Source: Acetobacter syzygii (GTDB taxonomy: Bacteria; Pseudomonadota; Alphaproteobacteria; Acetobacterales; Acetobacteraceae). Taken from it: DNA of 36,273 nt. This document shows positions 1 to 7,675 of this stretch, piece after piece; position 1 is the first letter of the stretch, and every line of letters begins with the position of its first letter. Under the pieces are notes generated by a model that was given only the letters and a program-made list of their open reading frames with translations, searched no databases and was not told the origin of the DNA. Location: positions 1 to 36,273 of the forward strand of contig NZ_BAMZ01000013.1 of NCBI RefSeq assembly GCF_000964225.1, in the 5' to 3' direction. Both the position numbers and the translations under genes were made by a program.

Positions 1-1419
1 CAGGGTTGCGGTGCCGCTCTGGTTGGCGAGTGTCTGAAGGAGTGAGGCATTTTGTGCCGTGAGCGTGCCAGTGTTGGTTGTGGTGCCATTCACGGAGCTG
101 GCATCGATGGTCAAAATTTTTGAGTTGGCGATATTTCCATTTACCTGAGATTGCGAACTGATGTTTACAGTTCCAGATGATGTTATGTTTCCAGACATTT
201 TTGAAGAATCTTTAAGGTTGAAGATTCCTGCGTCAGTATTTGTGAGATCCCCGTTTAGGGTGGATTTGCTTTTTAAATCGATTGTTCCAGAGTTTGTAAT
301 GAATTTATTGAATACTGCTCCAGTAGAGGTCTGTATGACACTCGATTGTAAATTAATGATAGACCCATCAATCGTGCCATTAACAAGTAATGATCCTGTA
401 TTAAGCACATTGCCGGTAATTTTTCCTCCGGCTGTGATTGTCGTGGGGTTTGCGGCACTGGAATTGTTAACAAACCGACCGGCAAGTGAACCGGATAGAA
501 TGAGTGCTCCGCTAGAACTAACAGTTGTGGCACCCGTATATGAATTTGTGCCTGTAAAATATTGAGTGCCACTACCAATGGAAACAGTCCCTGTTCCAGA
601 CATGTTGCCAGAGTAAACGGTGTTGTTGGCCCGGTTGATTGTAAATATACCATCTACCGTTCCATTTGCGCTACCGGACAGGGAGTTAACATTCCCACCG
701 TTAATTTTGAATGTTCCGCCTTTTGCATCCAGATTACCTAAAATATAAGACCACTGGCCAGATAATGTTAACGTTCCACTATTGTTGACAACATTCCCAA
801 CAATGGAAGCGCCTTGATTTAAATTTAAATCGCCATAGTTGGTAATGCCACCATTGACGGATGAATTGGTTGTAAAAGTGCCAGTGGCATTGTTTGTAAG
901 ACTACCCATAATCATGGATGAGGTAATGCTGGCAGTCCCTGAATTGATAAAACTCCCATAAAAAGAGCCAGACTGACTGGTAAAGTTAGCGTTTTGAGCG
1001 TTGGTAATATTGTAAACATTTGTGGAATTAAAAGTCATTGTACCAGCATTGTTGATGTCCAGAGCAACACCAGATTTGCTTGTAACTGTGCCAGAGCTCA
1101 GATTGGTAATGTTGCCAGCAACCCCGTTGGTGATGGATAATTGCCCGGAGTTGATGATATCGGTTGTGCTGCCAGAATTGTTAAAGATATTGTTGTTCGT
1201 CGTTAGTCCGTAAATATAACCTGAACTTCCTACATTAACTGTTCCATTGTTTGTTATGGTTATATTTTCGCTATCATTTACATTGTAGGTATCATTCTGG
1301 TTTACGGTATAGTCGGCAGCAAAAGATTGGTTGGATATAAACAGAGAACTCGCAAAAAGATAAAACCTGAAGCTTTTAAATCTTATTTTTTGAGGAAAAA
1401 TAAAGAATTTTTCTAGCAT
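1..1419 (-). CDS. Autotransporter/adhesin, N-terminal part (runs off left edge)
   Basis: The frame is open without a stop from an ATG at 1419 down to base 1, giving 473 codons with the C-terminus outside the window. A Shine-Dalgarno-like AGGAG lies about 8 nt upstream of the ATG. The N-terminus is a long basic-hydrophobic signal peptide (about 34 residues, charged MLEKFF...KIRFK, then FYLFASSLFIS, with SFA-A as a probable cleavage site). The rest is almost entirely Asn, Thr, Ser, Gly and Val in short repeated beta-strand units such as TNSGTI and VNGNI. Around residues 270-300 a GTGTVSIG...TGTNSYTGATTV stretch matches the autotransporter-associated beta-strand repeat (PATR type), which supports a secreted beta-helix passenger. 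The C-terminal beta-barrel is not visible, so a non-autotransporter adhesin is possible. Base composition is far more AT-rich than the neighbouring genes, suggesting transfer. Confidence 0.8.
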   Translation of the reverse strand, partial: MLEKFFIFPQKIRFKSFRFYLFASSLFISNQSFAADYTVNQNDTYNVNDSENITITNNGTVNVGSSGYIYGLTTNNNIFNNSGSTTDIINSGQLSITNGVAGNITNLSSGTVTSKSGVALDINNAGTMTFNSTNVYNITNAQNANFTSQSGSFYGSFINSGTASITSSMIMGSLTNNATGTFTTNSSVNGGITNYGDLNLNQGASIVGNVVNNSGTLTLSGQWSYILGNLDAKGGTFKINGGNVNSLSGSANGTVDGIFTINRANNTVYSGNMSGTGTVSIGSGTQYFTGTNSYTGATTVSSSGALILSGSLAGRFVNNSSAANPTTITAGGKITGNVLNTGSLLVNGTIDGSIINLQSSVIQTSTGAVFNKFITNSGTIDLKSKSTLNGDLTNTDAGIFNLKDSSKMSGNITSSGTVNISSQSQVNGNIANSKILTIDASSVNGTTTNTGTLTAQNASLLQTLANQSGTATL

Positions 1420-2112
1420 GATGCGTTCTCCTGGCGTACGCACAGTCAAATAATTACAACATGCTTAAAAATAATTAATTAATAATTCCATAATAACAAT
1501 TTATATAATTATAGTTATGATATTATTTTACTAACTATGTTTGTGTTTAATAAATAAATATATTTGTTCATTTTTTATTTACATACGGTTTGTTTTTGAA
1601 TTGTATATTTTTTGGAATGTGGGTGAATAATTCAATGATGAGGTAATTAAAATTTTTTGGGAAAAATTAAGGAATAATAAGTAAACATCATGATCTGTTT
1701 AAAAATGTATGAGCAGGTGGCATTGGCTTCTGGTGCAAAATGGGGCCAATCTAGAACGAGCAGCTTTATTGTTCATGAGGGAGTATCATACGGCTCATCA
1801 TCACCTCACATTAATGAGAGGGAGAGCAGGCTCAAACAAAGTTCCAGAGTCCCCCGTAAAAGGCTGAACTCAGAAAGTCAGGGAAGCAAACCCATTATGG
1901 GTATTATGCGCAGGGAAGCGGAGAGTCGTCTGCAAGCCCCTGGTGCTGCTTGATAAGGCGGCAGCATGTTTCATTGGTGGCCAAGCGCAAATGCTGCCAT
2001 GCTTGGATAAGATCAGTTTGGGAGGAATAGACACATCAGGTTTGTAGGCACAAAAAGGCTCTACAGCATGTTAAACCAGATTGTCATGGAAGTTGCAGTT
2101 TTCTGCAATATA
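1420..2112. other. AT-rich spacer between adhesin gene and attL
   Basis: No convincing gene is seen in about 690 bp. Bases 1441-1680 are extremely AT-rich and probably hold the adhesin promoter on the minus strand, but many TATAAT-like matches make a specific call impossible. Bases 1690-1953 contain an 87-codon open frame with no recognisable domain or ribosome binding site, which I do not accept as a gene. An 8-bp inverted repeat GGCAGCAT/ATGCTGCC sits at 1960-1967 and 1991-1998 with no T-run. Confidence 0.6.
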
Positions 2113-2129
2113 ATGGTGCCCAAGACCGG
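2113..2129 (+). other. attL core of the satellite
   Basis: The sequence ATGGTGCCCAAGACCGG is identical to 12582-12598. On the minus strand it reads as the last bases of tRNA-Phe (T-arm 3' side, acceptor 3' strand and CCA). The flanks differ completely (CCTCGC to the right here, GATCGA at the other copy), so the repeat ends define the crossover region. Confidence 0.9.
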
Positions 2130-2165
2130 CCTCGCTAAGCCCAATAAAAACAAATAGTTACGGCA

Positions 2166-2194
2166 TGGTGGGGCAGAATTTCCACCACCTTTTT
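2166..2194 (+). terminator. Putative terminator of the int operon in the circular form
   Basis: TGGTGG (2166-2171) pairs with CCACCA (2182-2187) across a 10-nt loop and is followed by CCTTTTT. It lies 9 nt after the TAG at 2155-2157 that would end the integrase after excision. In the integrated state no plus-strand gene precedes it, so it makes most sense as the 3' end of the circularised integrase transcript. The stem is short, hence moderate confidence. Confidence 0.5.
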
Positions 2195-2244
2195 CCGTTA
2201 CTTTTTGGCAGGTTTGTCCCACGCATTAACCGTGGTGCGACTCT

Positions 2245-4269
2245 ATGACAGCCGCCGGGAAGAGTGCCTTCAAGGCCTGTATGCGAGACGTGGCACTTGC
2301 TCTGCTGGGCGAGCCGACAACAGAGTCCACCAGGGACGAATTGAGGTTCGGAAGCGGGCGGGGCAGTCTGGCTGTGGACCTTCGCAAAGGCGTGTGGTGC
2401 GATGCCGGTAATCCCGATCTGGGCGGCGGTGTCATTGCCCTGGTCATGCACGTCAAGAACGTGGAAAAGCCGGAAGCCCTGCAATGGCTGACCGATAACG
2501 GCTATCTGGAAAAGCAGACACGCCAGCCGCGCACCAAAGGCCAGATTGTCCAGACTTACGACTATGTGAGCGAGGACGGTGAGCTTTTGTTCCAGGTCTG
2601 CCGGATGGACCCGAAGGATTTTCGCCAGCACAAACCTGTTGCCGGGGGCAAATGGTCATGGTCAACCAAAGGTGAGCGGCGGGTCCTTTACCGCCTGCCT
2701 GCCGTCCTTCAAGCCGTCCAGTCTGGCCAGCCTGTCTATATCGTGGAAGGTGAGAAATCAGCCCAACGGCTGGCCGAACTGGGCTTGGTCGCCACATGCA
2801 GCCCCGGCGGGGCAGGCAAGTGGAAGCCTGACTATGCAACCAGCCTGCGCGGTGCGGATGTGCTCATTCTGCCAGACAATGACGCACCAGGACGAGACCA
2901 TGCCAACCGGGTAGCCAAAGCATTGCACGGAACAGCCCAGCGGGTGCGCCTGGTTAACCTGCCCGATCTGCCACCCAAAGGGGATGTGTGGGACTGGCTG
3001 GAAGCAGGGCATAGTATGCAGGAGTTGTTGGCTCTTGTGGATGCCGCAGAAAGCTATGACCCTGCCGCCGTGGAACCAAGCGAAATCCTATCACCCGACT
3101 GGCTGGACATGTGCCTGCGTGATGATCGCGGGCAGCCCATTCCCAACGTGGCCAACGTCCTGCTGGCATTGCGTGCTGACCCTGCTTATTCGGGCCTGTT
3201 CGCATACAACCAGATGGTGTGTTTGCCATACTTGATGCAACCTTTCGGCCCGCAGGCGGAGCCGTTCTCGCCCCGTCCTGTCACTGACGAGGATGTGACC
3301 CATGTGCAGGAACGCTTGCAGATTGCGGGCTTACGCCGGGTTAGCAAGGAAATCATGCACCAGGGCGTCAATTGCGTTGCTGCTGAACGGGCATACCATC
3401 CCGTGCGGGACTACCTGAAAGGGCTGCAATGGGACGGCATACCCCGGCTTGATACATGGCTGACCGATTACCTTGGGGCAGACCTGACACAATACAACCA
3501 AGGCATCGGGCGCATGTTCATGATTGCAATGGTTGCCCGCATCTTCAAACCCGGCTGTAAGGCCGATTACATGATGGTGCTGGAAGGCTTGCAGGGTGCC
3601 AGAAAATCCACGGCCTGCGCCATTCTTGGTGGAGACTGGTATTCAGACGGTATGCCCGACCTGAAAACCGGCAAGGACGTGCAGATGCACCTGCGCGGCA
3701 AGTGGTTGCTGGAAATTGCCGAACTATCCGCACTGGGCAAAGCCGAGAATGAAATGCTCAAGCATTTTATCACCAGAACAACCGAGCGGTTTCGTCCACC
3801 CTTTGGGCGGTGTGAGGTTATTGAACAGCGGCAATGCCTGTTTGTCGGCACCACCAACAAAGCCGTCTACCTGTCTGATGAGACAGGCGGACGCCGATAT
3901 TGGCCCGTCAAGACAGGCGAAATTTCCATAAAGGAACTGGCTGCCGACCGAGACCAGCTATTTGCCGAGGCTGTTCGGGCATTTGGTCATGGTGAGCAAT
4001 GGTGGCCGGATAGTGATTTTGAGAAAACTTTCATCAACCCCGAACAGGAAGCCCGGTTTGAGGTGGATGAATGGGAAGGGCTGATTGCCGCATACCTGAG
4101 CAGTCGCCAGCGCGTCACCATACTGAATGTGGCTTATGACGCATTATTCTTTGAAAACAAGAAGGTAGGAACGTCTGAACAGCGCCGTATTGCCAAAATC
4201 ATGGAACGCCTCGGATGGAAACGCGGCCTTCGTGGGACCGGTGGAGTGAGGTTTTGGGAGAAATCATGA
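2245..4269 (+). CDS. Satellite primase-helicase (Toprim + VirE/VapE-type ATPase)
   Basis: A 674-residue replication protein expected to prime and unwind DNA at the element's own origin. Residues about 35-70 resemble the degenerate zinc-binding/PriCT-like start of phage primases (GVWCDAG...GGGVIALV). A Toprim domain follows at about 160-225 with VEGEK (E168, E170) and LPDND (D211, D213). The C-terminal half is a VirE/VapE-type superfamily 3-like ATPase with Walker A EGLQGARKST (447-456), acidic Walker B-like WLLEIAE (488-494) and a sensor-like VGTTN. The ATG at 2245 is the only start in frame because a TAA lies at 2227; no strong Shine-Dalgarno is visible. The stop overlaps the next start as ATGA. 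It is the first gene of the element, directly upstream of the candidate iteron origin, an arrangement also found in staphylococcal pathogenicity islands. Confidence 0.9.
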   Translation: MTAAGKSAFKACMRDVALALLGEPTTESTRDELRFGSGRGSLAVDLRKGVWCDAGNPDLGGGVIALVMHVKNVEKPEALQWLTDNGYLEKQTRQPRTKGQIVQTYDYVSEDGELLFQVCRMDPKDFRQHKPVAGGKWSWSTKGERRVLYRLPAVLQAVQSGQPVYIVEGEKSAQRLAELGLVATCSPGGAGKWKPDYATSLRGADVLILPDNDAPGRDHANRVAKALHGTAQRVRLVNLPDLPPKGDVWDWLEAGHSMQELLALVDAAESYDPAAVEPSEILSPDWLDMCLRDDRGQPIPNVANVLLALRADPAYSGLFAYNQMVCLPYLMQPFGPQAEPFSPRPVTDEDVTHVQERLQIAGLRRVSKEIMHQGVNCVAAERAYHPVRDYLKGLQWDGIPRLDTWLTDYLGADLTQYNQGIGRMFMIAMVARIFKPGCKADYMMVLEGLQGARKSTACAILGGDWYSDGMPDLKTGKDVQMHLRGKWLLEIAELSALGKAENEMLKHFITRTTERFRPPFGRCEVIEQRQCLFVGTTNKAVYLSDETGGRRYWPVKTGEISIKELAADRDQLFAEAVRAFGHGEQWWPDSDFEKTFINPEQEARFEVDEWEGLIAAYLSSRQRVTILNVAYDALFFENKKVGTSEQRRIAKIMERLGWKRGLRGTGGVRFWEKS

Positions 4270-4541
4270 TGCGATCAAACCCGCCAATTAGTGACGCAGT
4301 GACGCACAGTGACGCACTTTCCTATAGAGAACCCATGCGTATGCGCGCGCACCCGCACATAAAACCCTTCTATAAAGAAGTGCGTCACTGTGCGTCACTG
4401 CGTCACTCAAACAACCTAAATGATCTGGCCAACGCGGTGCAGCGTCTGACCATAGACCGGCGCGATCCTGAGAAGTTCCACATGGACAAGTCCGAGATTG
4501 TGGCCGCCTTGCGCCGCATGGCACGGACCACAAAGCCATGA
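4266..4541 (+). CDS. Small protein overlapping the candidate origin
   Basis: A 91-residue frame starting at 4266 in an ATGA overlap with the primase stop and ending in an ATGA overlap with the HNH gene. The first half translates the inverted repeat and is low in recognisable protein character. The last 45 residues (NNLNDLANAVQRLTIDRRDPEKFHMDKS and on) form a plausible helical, charged domain of the sort common in phage replication regions. I do not recognise a defined family. A later in-frame ATG at 4335 is an alternative start if the upstream bases serve only as an origin. Confidence 0.55.
   Translation: MMRSNPPISDAVTHSDALSYREPMRMRAHPHIKPFYKEVRHCASLRHSNNLNDLANAVQRLTIDRRDPEKFHMDKSEIVAALRRMARTTKP
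4290..4407. other. Candidate replication origin: perfect 30-bp inverted iteron repeat
   Basis: Bases 4290-4319 and 4378-4407 are exact reverse complements over 30 nt. Each arm holds three GTGACGCA units (GTGACGCA, GTGACGCACA, GTGACGCAC), oriented towards each other in the two arms. The 58-bp centre carries TATAGA and CTATAAA tracts and an alternating purine-pyrimidine run GCGCGCGC. Iterons flanking an unwinding region just downstream of a primase-helicase gene are the known origin design of phage-inducible islands. The origin function is inferred. Confidence 0.65.
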
Positions 4542-4807
4542 CGGATTTCTACAAAACAGCGTTCTGGAAGCGCCTGCGTGCGGCCTGCCTCAAGCGTGAC
4601 CGCAAATGCACAACGCCCGGCTGCACTGAACTCGCCGTGGTTGCTGACCATATTGTGCCACGCTCCAAGGGTGGCGCGGATACTCTGGAAAACCTGCGCG
4701 GCCTGTGCATCCGACACCACAACATGCGCCGTCACGGGAACGAACCATACCTCAAGGGCTGCAATGCCAAAGGCCAGCCGGCAGACCCAAACCATTGGTG
4801 GAATTGA
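4538..4807 (+). CDS. HNH endonuclease
   Basis: An 89-residue HNH nuclease with a zinc knuckle (Cys24, Cys29, Cys57, His60) and the catalytic signature ADHIVPRSKGG...NLRGLC..HHN (Asp37, His38, Asn52, His61). In HK97-type phages such proteins sit beside the terminase and are known to assist DNA packaging or cos cleavage. The start at 4538 overlaps the upstream stop as ATGA, and its TGA overlaps the next ATG as TGATG. It lies two genes upstream of the large terminase, consistent with a packaging role. Confidence 0.88.
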   Translation: MTDFYKTAFWKRLRAACLKRDRKCTTPGCTELAVVADHIVPRSKGGADTLENLRGLCIRHHNMRRHGNEPYLKGCNAKGQPADPNHWWN

Positions 4808-5136
4808 TGACAACAGACCTGACCAAAACTCTGACTGCCGACCTGACAGCCCAGGACGCTACGGTAGACGCCACGCGCATTGCCAGCGCACTAGCCCAGG
4901 CATGGGGCATTGCATCCGACTATTGCGGGCAGGACCTGAGCGCACTGGACCCAACACCCCAGACCATTGCCCGCACGGTGATGGACATTGCAGCAGCCAT
5001 TTACCACCAAGCTGGCCGTGACCGCTCCATAACCGAGGACCAGACCGAAGGTGTGGGCGCAACCAGCTTTGGCCTTGCCGCATGGGCGGACCAACTGACC
5101 AACCTTGACCCTTGGCGCGGCTTTCATGTGGCCTGA
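4807..5136 (+). CDS. Probable head-tail connector (gp6-like) or small terminase
   Basis: A 109-residue acidic protein starting at the ATG that overlaps the HNH stop. It is helical: an N-terminal region rich in Thr/Asp, then RIASALAQAWGIASDY, a helix ending AAAIYHQAGRDR, and a C-terminal LDPWRGF. The pattern of a helix with AAxxxY followed by a C-terminal PxR-type end resembles gp6-like head-completion (connector) proteins, but the similarity is weak by eye. Its place between HNH and the large terminase would equally suit a small terminase. If it is the connector, the element has its own port for borrowed tails; if it is TerS, no connector is encoded. Confidence 0.5.
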   Translation: MTTDLTKTLTADLTAQDATVDATRIASALAQAWGIASDYCGQDLSALDPTPQTIARTVMDIAAAIYHQAGRDRSITEDQTEGVGATSFGLAAWADQLTNLDPWRGFHVA

Positions 5137-5213
5137 AAATCTCTCAGGGCTGTGGGGGTGCGACCGTATGGGGGTCAAAAAAATAGTTAGTTCTGAATTG
5201 AGGTTTTGAAAAA

Positions 5214-6848
5214 ATGGGCCTTCGTGGACCCGGTGCAAAGCCGGTATCACCCCGCAAGACTGCCAAGGTGCTTCCTCTGTTCGGCACTTCACTCGAAAGC
5301 ACCCGGCAACCATCCATCCATGACCAGCCACTTGAAGGCGATACGCGGGCGGAGCGGCTGATCTGCTGGATTGAACGCCTGACCGTGACCAGTGGCGCAC
5401 TGGCCGATGAACCCATGCGCCTGGACGAATGGCAAAAAGACATCATCCGCGCCTTGTATGATACCGATGCGGACGGCCTGCGCTATGTCCGCACAGGCGT
5501 TATCAGCATGGGCCGCAAGAACGGCAAAACCGGTTTGGCCTCCGCACTGGCGCTGGCGCACCTGTGCGGACCGGAGGCTGTAAAACGCGGGCAGGTCCTG
5601 AGTGCGGCGGCGGATCGCGGGCAGGCGTCCATCGTGTTTGACGAAATGACGGCTTTTGCCCTGGAACAACCACACCTTGCAGCGCGCCTGGTCGTTCGTG
5701 CCTTCAACAAAACCGTGGAAGATGCCGTGACCGGTTCGGTCTACAAGGCACTGTCAGCCGATGCCCGCAAGGCACATGGCCTGTCGCCAACCTTCGCTAT
5801 TGCGGACGAGGTTGCCCAGTGGAAAGGCCGGGACCTGTTCGACGCCCTCAAAACCGGCGGCGGCGCACATCGGGAGAGCCTGCTTCTGGGCATTTCCACC
5901 CGGTCGCCCGATACGAACAACCCGCTGGAAGAACTGCTGCGCTATGGTGCCAGCGTGGCGGACGGCACGTTCCCTGACCGCACCTTCAAAAGCTTTGTCT
6001 GGTCCGCACCGATGGATGCAGACCCGTGGGCGGAAGAAACATGGCGCATGGCCAACCCGGCGCTGGGGACGTTCCGCAGTCTGGAGGATGTTCGCAGCCA
6101 AGCCATGCAGGCCATGCGTGTGCCATCGCAGGAGGCCGCCTTCCGTGCCTACACCCTCAACCAGCCCGTGGCGGCTGACGTGCGCTTCCTGCGCCCGGAT
6201 GACTGGGACGCCTGCGCGGGAGAGGCGGATGCCGTCGGGCCGTGCTTCTGTGGGCTTGATCTGGCCGCAGGGGCGGGCGACCTGACCGCATTCAGTTTCT
6301 ACTGGCCTGAGACTGGCAAGCTGACCGTCAAGGCGTTCCTGCCCAGTGAGCTGGTGCAAGCCAAGCAGGCGGAAGACCACGCGCCCTATGCCGAATGGGC
6401 CTCCGCCGGACTGATAGAACTCATTCCAGGGCGGGCGATAGACCGCGCATGGTTGGCGGTATGGATTGCCCAGGCCATAGACGGGCTGGATGTGGTTGCC
6501 ATTGGGTCCGACCGCTGGTGCCTGTCAGATTTTCTGGCAGTCTGTGACCGCGAGGGCATTACCCTGCCAATGGTGCCGGTCGGAATGGGATTTAAGGACC
6601 AGTCGCCTGCCATTACTGCGTTCGAGACGGTGGTGCTGCAAGGCACACTCAAGCACGCAGGCAACCCGCTCCTGCGCTGGGCTGTCAGTAACGCGGCGCT
6701 GGACATGGACCCAGCGGGCAACCGCAAGCTGTCCAAACAACGCGCCCGTGGCCGTATTGATCCGCTTGTGGCCAGCGTGGTGGCCGTAGGGCTGGCCGCA
6801 CGGGAACCTGCTGAGGAAGAATTATTTTTTGACGTGATCGCCTTGTGA
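5214..6848 (+). CDS. terL: Phage terminase large subunit
   Basis: A 544-residue two-domain packaging motor. The ATPase domain shows Walker A SMGRKNGKTG (99-108) and Walker B FAIADE (194-199, D198/E199). The nuclease domain shows GLDLAAGAGDLTAF (D349, D356) and IGSDRW (D433), the usual acidic triad of the RNase H-like fold. It matches the Terminase_1/HK97-type family. The first residues MGLRGPGAKP resemble the start commonly seen in phage small terminases (MGxRGPxPKP), which is unusual for a large subunit and may show an ancestral fusion or start shuffling. A GAGG about 10 nt upstream supports the start at 5214. It follows a 77-bp gap after the connector-like gene, in which I see no gene. Confidence 0.93.
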   Translation: MGLRGPGAKPVSPRKTAKVLPLFGTSLESTRQPSIHDQPLEGDTRAERLICWIERLTVTSGALADEPMRLDEWQKDIIRALYDTDADGLRYVRTGVISMGRKNGKTGLASALALAHLCGPEAVKRGQVLSAAADRGQASIVFDEMTAFALEQPHLAARLVVRAFNKTVEDAVTGSVYKALSADARKAHGLSPTFAIADEVAQWKGRDLFDALKTGGGAHRESLLLGISTRSPDTNNPLEELLRYGASVADGTFPDRTFKSFVWSAPMDADPWAEETWRMANPALGTFRSLEDVRSQAMQAMRVPSQEAAFRAYTLNQPVAADVRFLRPDDWDACAGEADAVGPCFCGLDLAAGAGDLTAFSFYWPETGKLTVKAFLPSELVQAKQAEDHAPYAEWASAGLIELIPGRAIDRAWLAVWIAQAIDGLDVVAIGSDRWCLSDFLAVCDREGITLPMVPVGMGFKDQSPAITAFETVVLQGTLKHAGNPLLRWAVSNAALDMDPAGNRKLSKQRARGRIDPLVASVVAVGLAAREPAEEELFFDVIAL

Positions 6849-7094
6849 TGTTGACACCAGACTCCGGCTTTGGCAGGTTCAGCAACGGAGCTGATAACTC
6901 CTGACGCTGTAGCGGGCACTGCACGAAAGCAGTCATCCGCATAATAGAATTCGCTCCGGGGGCGATGAGGGTATGTCCAGAGGGCAACCTTAAAGCCTCA
7001 CCGGCCTGACTACAGCCAGGTTTATCACCCCCGGAGTCTGTGCGGCCTGATAACCGCACCGGCTCTGGCAATCTAGCTGTAGGAGCCGCACGTC
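6849..7094 (+). other. Structured non-coding interval (possible RNA or packaging/regulatory site)
   Basis: A 246-bp gap in an otherwise gapless element. Visible pairings: ACTGC (6918-6922)/GCAGT (6929-6933) with outer GCGG (6912-6915)/CCGC (6937-6940); a long-range 13-nt pairing of 6954-6966 with 7024-7036 with one mismatch; and GTGCGG (7040-7045)/CCGCAC (7054-7059). No convincing open frame is seen. It could be a structured leader for the next gene, a small RNA, or a packaging site. AGGAG at the end is the ribosome binding site of the next gene. Confidence 0.45.
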
Positions 7095-7574
7095 ATGCGC
7101 TCATTGTCTCGCCGTGAAATTTTCCCCACACTCGGAGCCACCGCGCTGGCAGGCATCGCCGCCGCCGGACTGGCCAAACCCGAAACCCTGGCCGCCGCGC
7201 CTAAAGCGAAGCCGCTCCTCACATCCGAGGAACGGCTTATAGCGCTGTGCGAAGAATTCATCAGGATGGAATTCGCAGTGAATGCAGTGCACGCAACTTG
7301 CGACACCTTTGAGCAGGAAAAGGCTGTAGAGCCAAAGCTGGAAGCTCTCTATGCTCAGGAAAGAAAAATATTCGATCAAATAGAGGCGATAAAAGCCACG
7401 ACCCTAAAAGGATTTATCGCAAAAGCACGTGCCTTTGCTGCGTGGGATAGAGGCAATTATCTGTCCAGAGATAGCGGAAACTGGGACATAGCTATGATCG
7501 GCAACATTATGCAGGAGCTAATTGCCCTCGGTCCTAAAGACAACCTGGCCGAACTTTGCCCAACGATTGCCTGA
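7095..7574 (+). CDS. Small protein with Tat-like signal, function unknown
   Basis: A 159-residue protein. The N-terminus has a twin-arginine-like motif SRREIF followed by a hydrophobic Ala/Gly stretch (TLGATALAGIAAAGLA) and Pro, ending near LAAAPKA, which looks like a Tat signal with a probable AxA cleavage site. The remainder (about residues 45-159) is charged and helical, with AEERLIAL-type and EPKLEALYAQERKIFDQIEA segments and no recognised motif. An AGGAG precedes the ATG by 9 nt. A predicted exported protein in the middle of a head-gene element is odd: it could be a carried (moron) gene acting on the host envelope. No function can be assigned from sequence. Confidence 0.7.
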   Translation: MRSLSRREIFPTLGATALAGIAAAGLAKPETLAAAPKAKPLLTSEERLIALCEEFIRMEFAVNAVHATCDTFEQEKAVEPKLEALYAQERKIFDQIEAIKATTLKGFIAKARAFAAWDRGNYLSRDSGNWDIAMIGNIMQELIALGPKDNLAELCPTIA

Positions 7575-7620
7575 CGCCAGTTAGGGTAAAATTGTCCCAC
7601 CTTTGTTCTTGCAAAATACA

Positions 7621-7666
7621 AAAGGGTAATGTTTACCTTATGGCATAAGGTTAACGATTACCTTTT
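7621..7666. promoter_or_regulatory. Palindromic operator upstream of the HTH-capsid operon
   Basis: A nearly perfect palindrome: GGTAAT-GT-TTACCTTAT on the left and its complement ATAAGGTTAA-CG-ATTACC on the right, centred on GGC at about 7642-7644 and flanked by AAA and TTT. It ends just before the GAGGG ribosome binding site of the HTH gene at 7676. A dimeric or tetrameric regulator binding here would cover the start region of the six-gene head/integration operon. The HTH protein encoded immediately downstream is the obvious candidate binder. Confidence 0.7.
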
Positions 7667-7675
7667 GAGGGCAAT

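Noticed and set aside
1690..1953. 87-codon open frame before attL
   Set aside because: No ribosome binding site, domain or protein-like composition, and it lies in an AT-rich to GC-rich transition; treated as chance.
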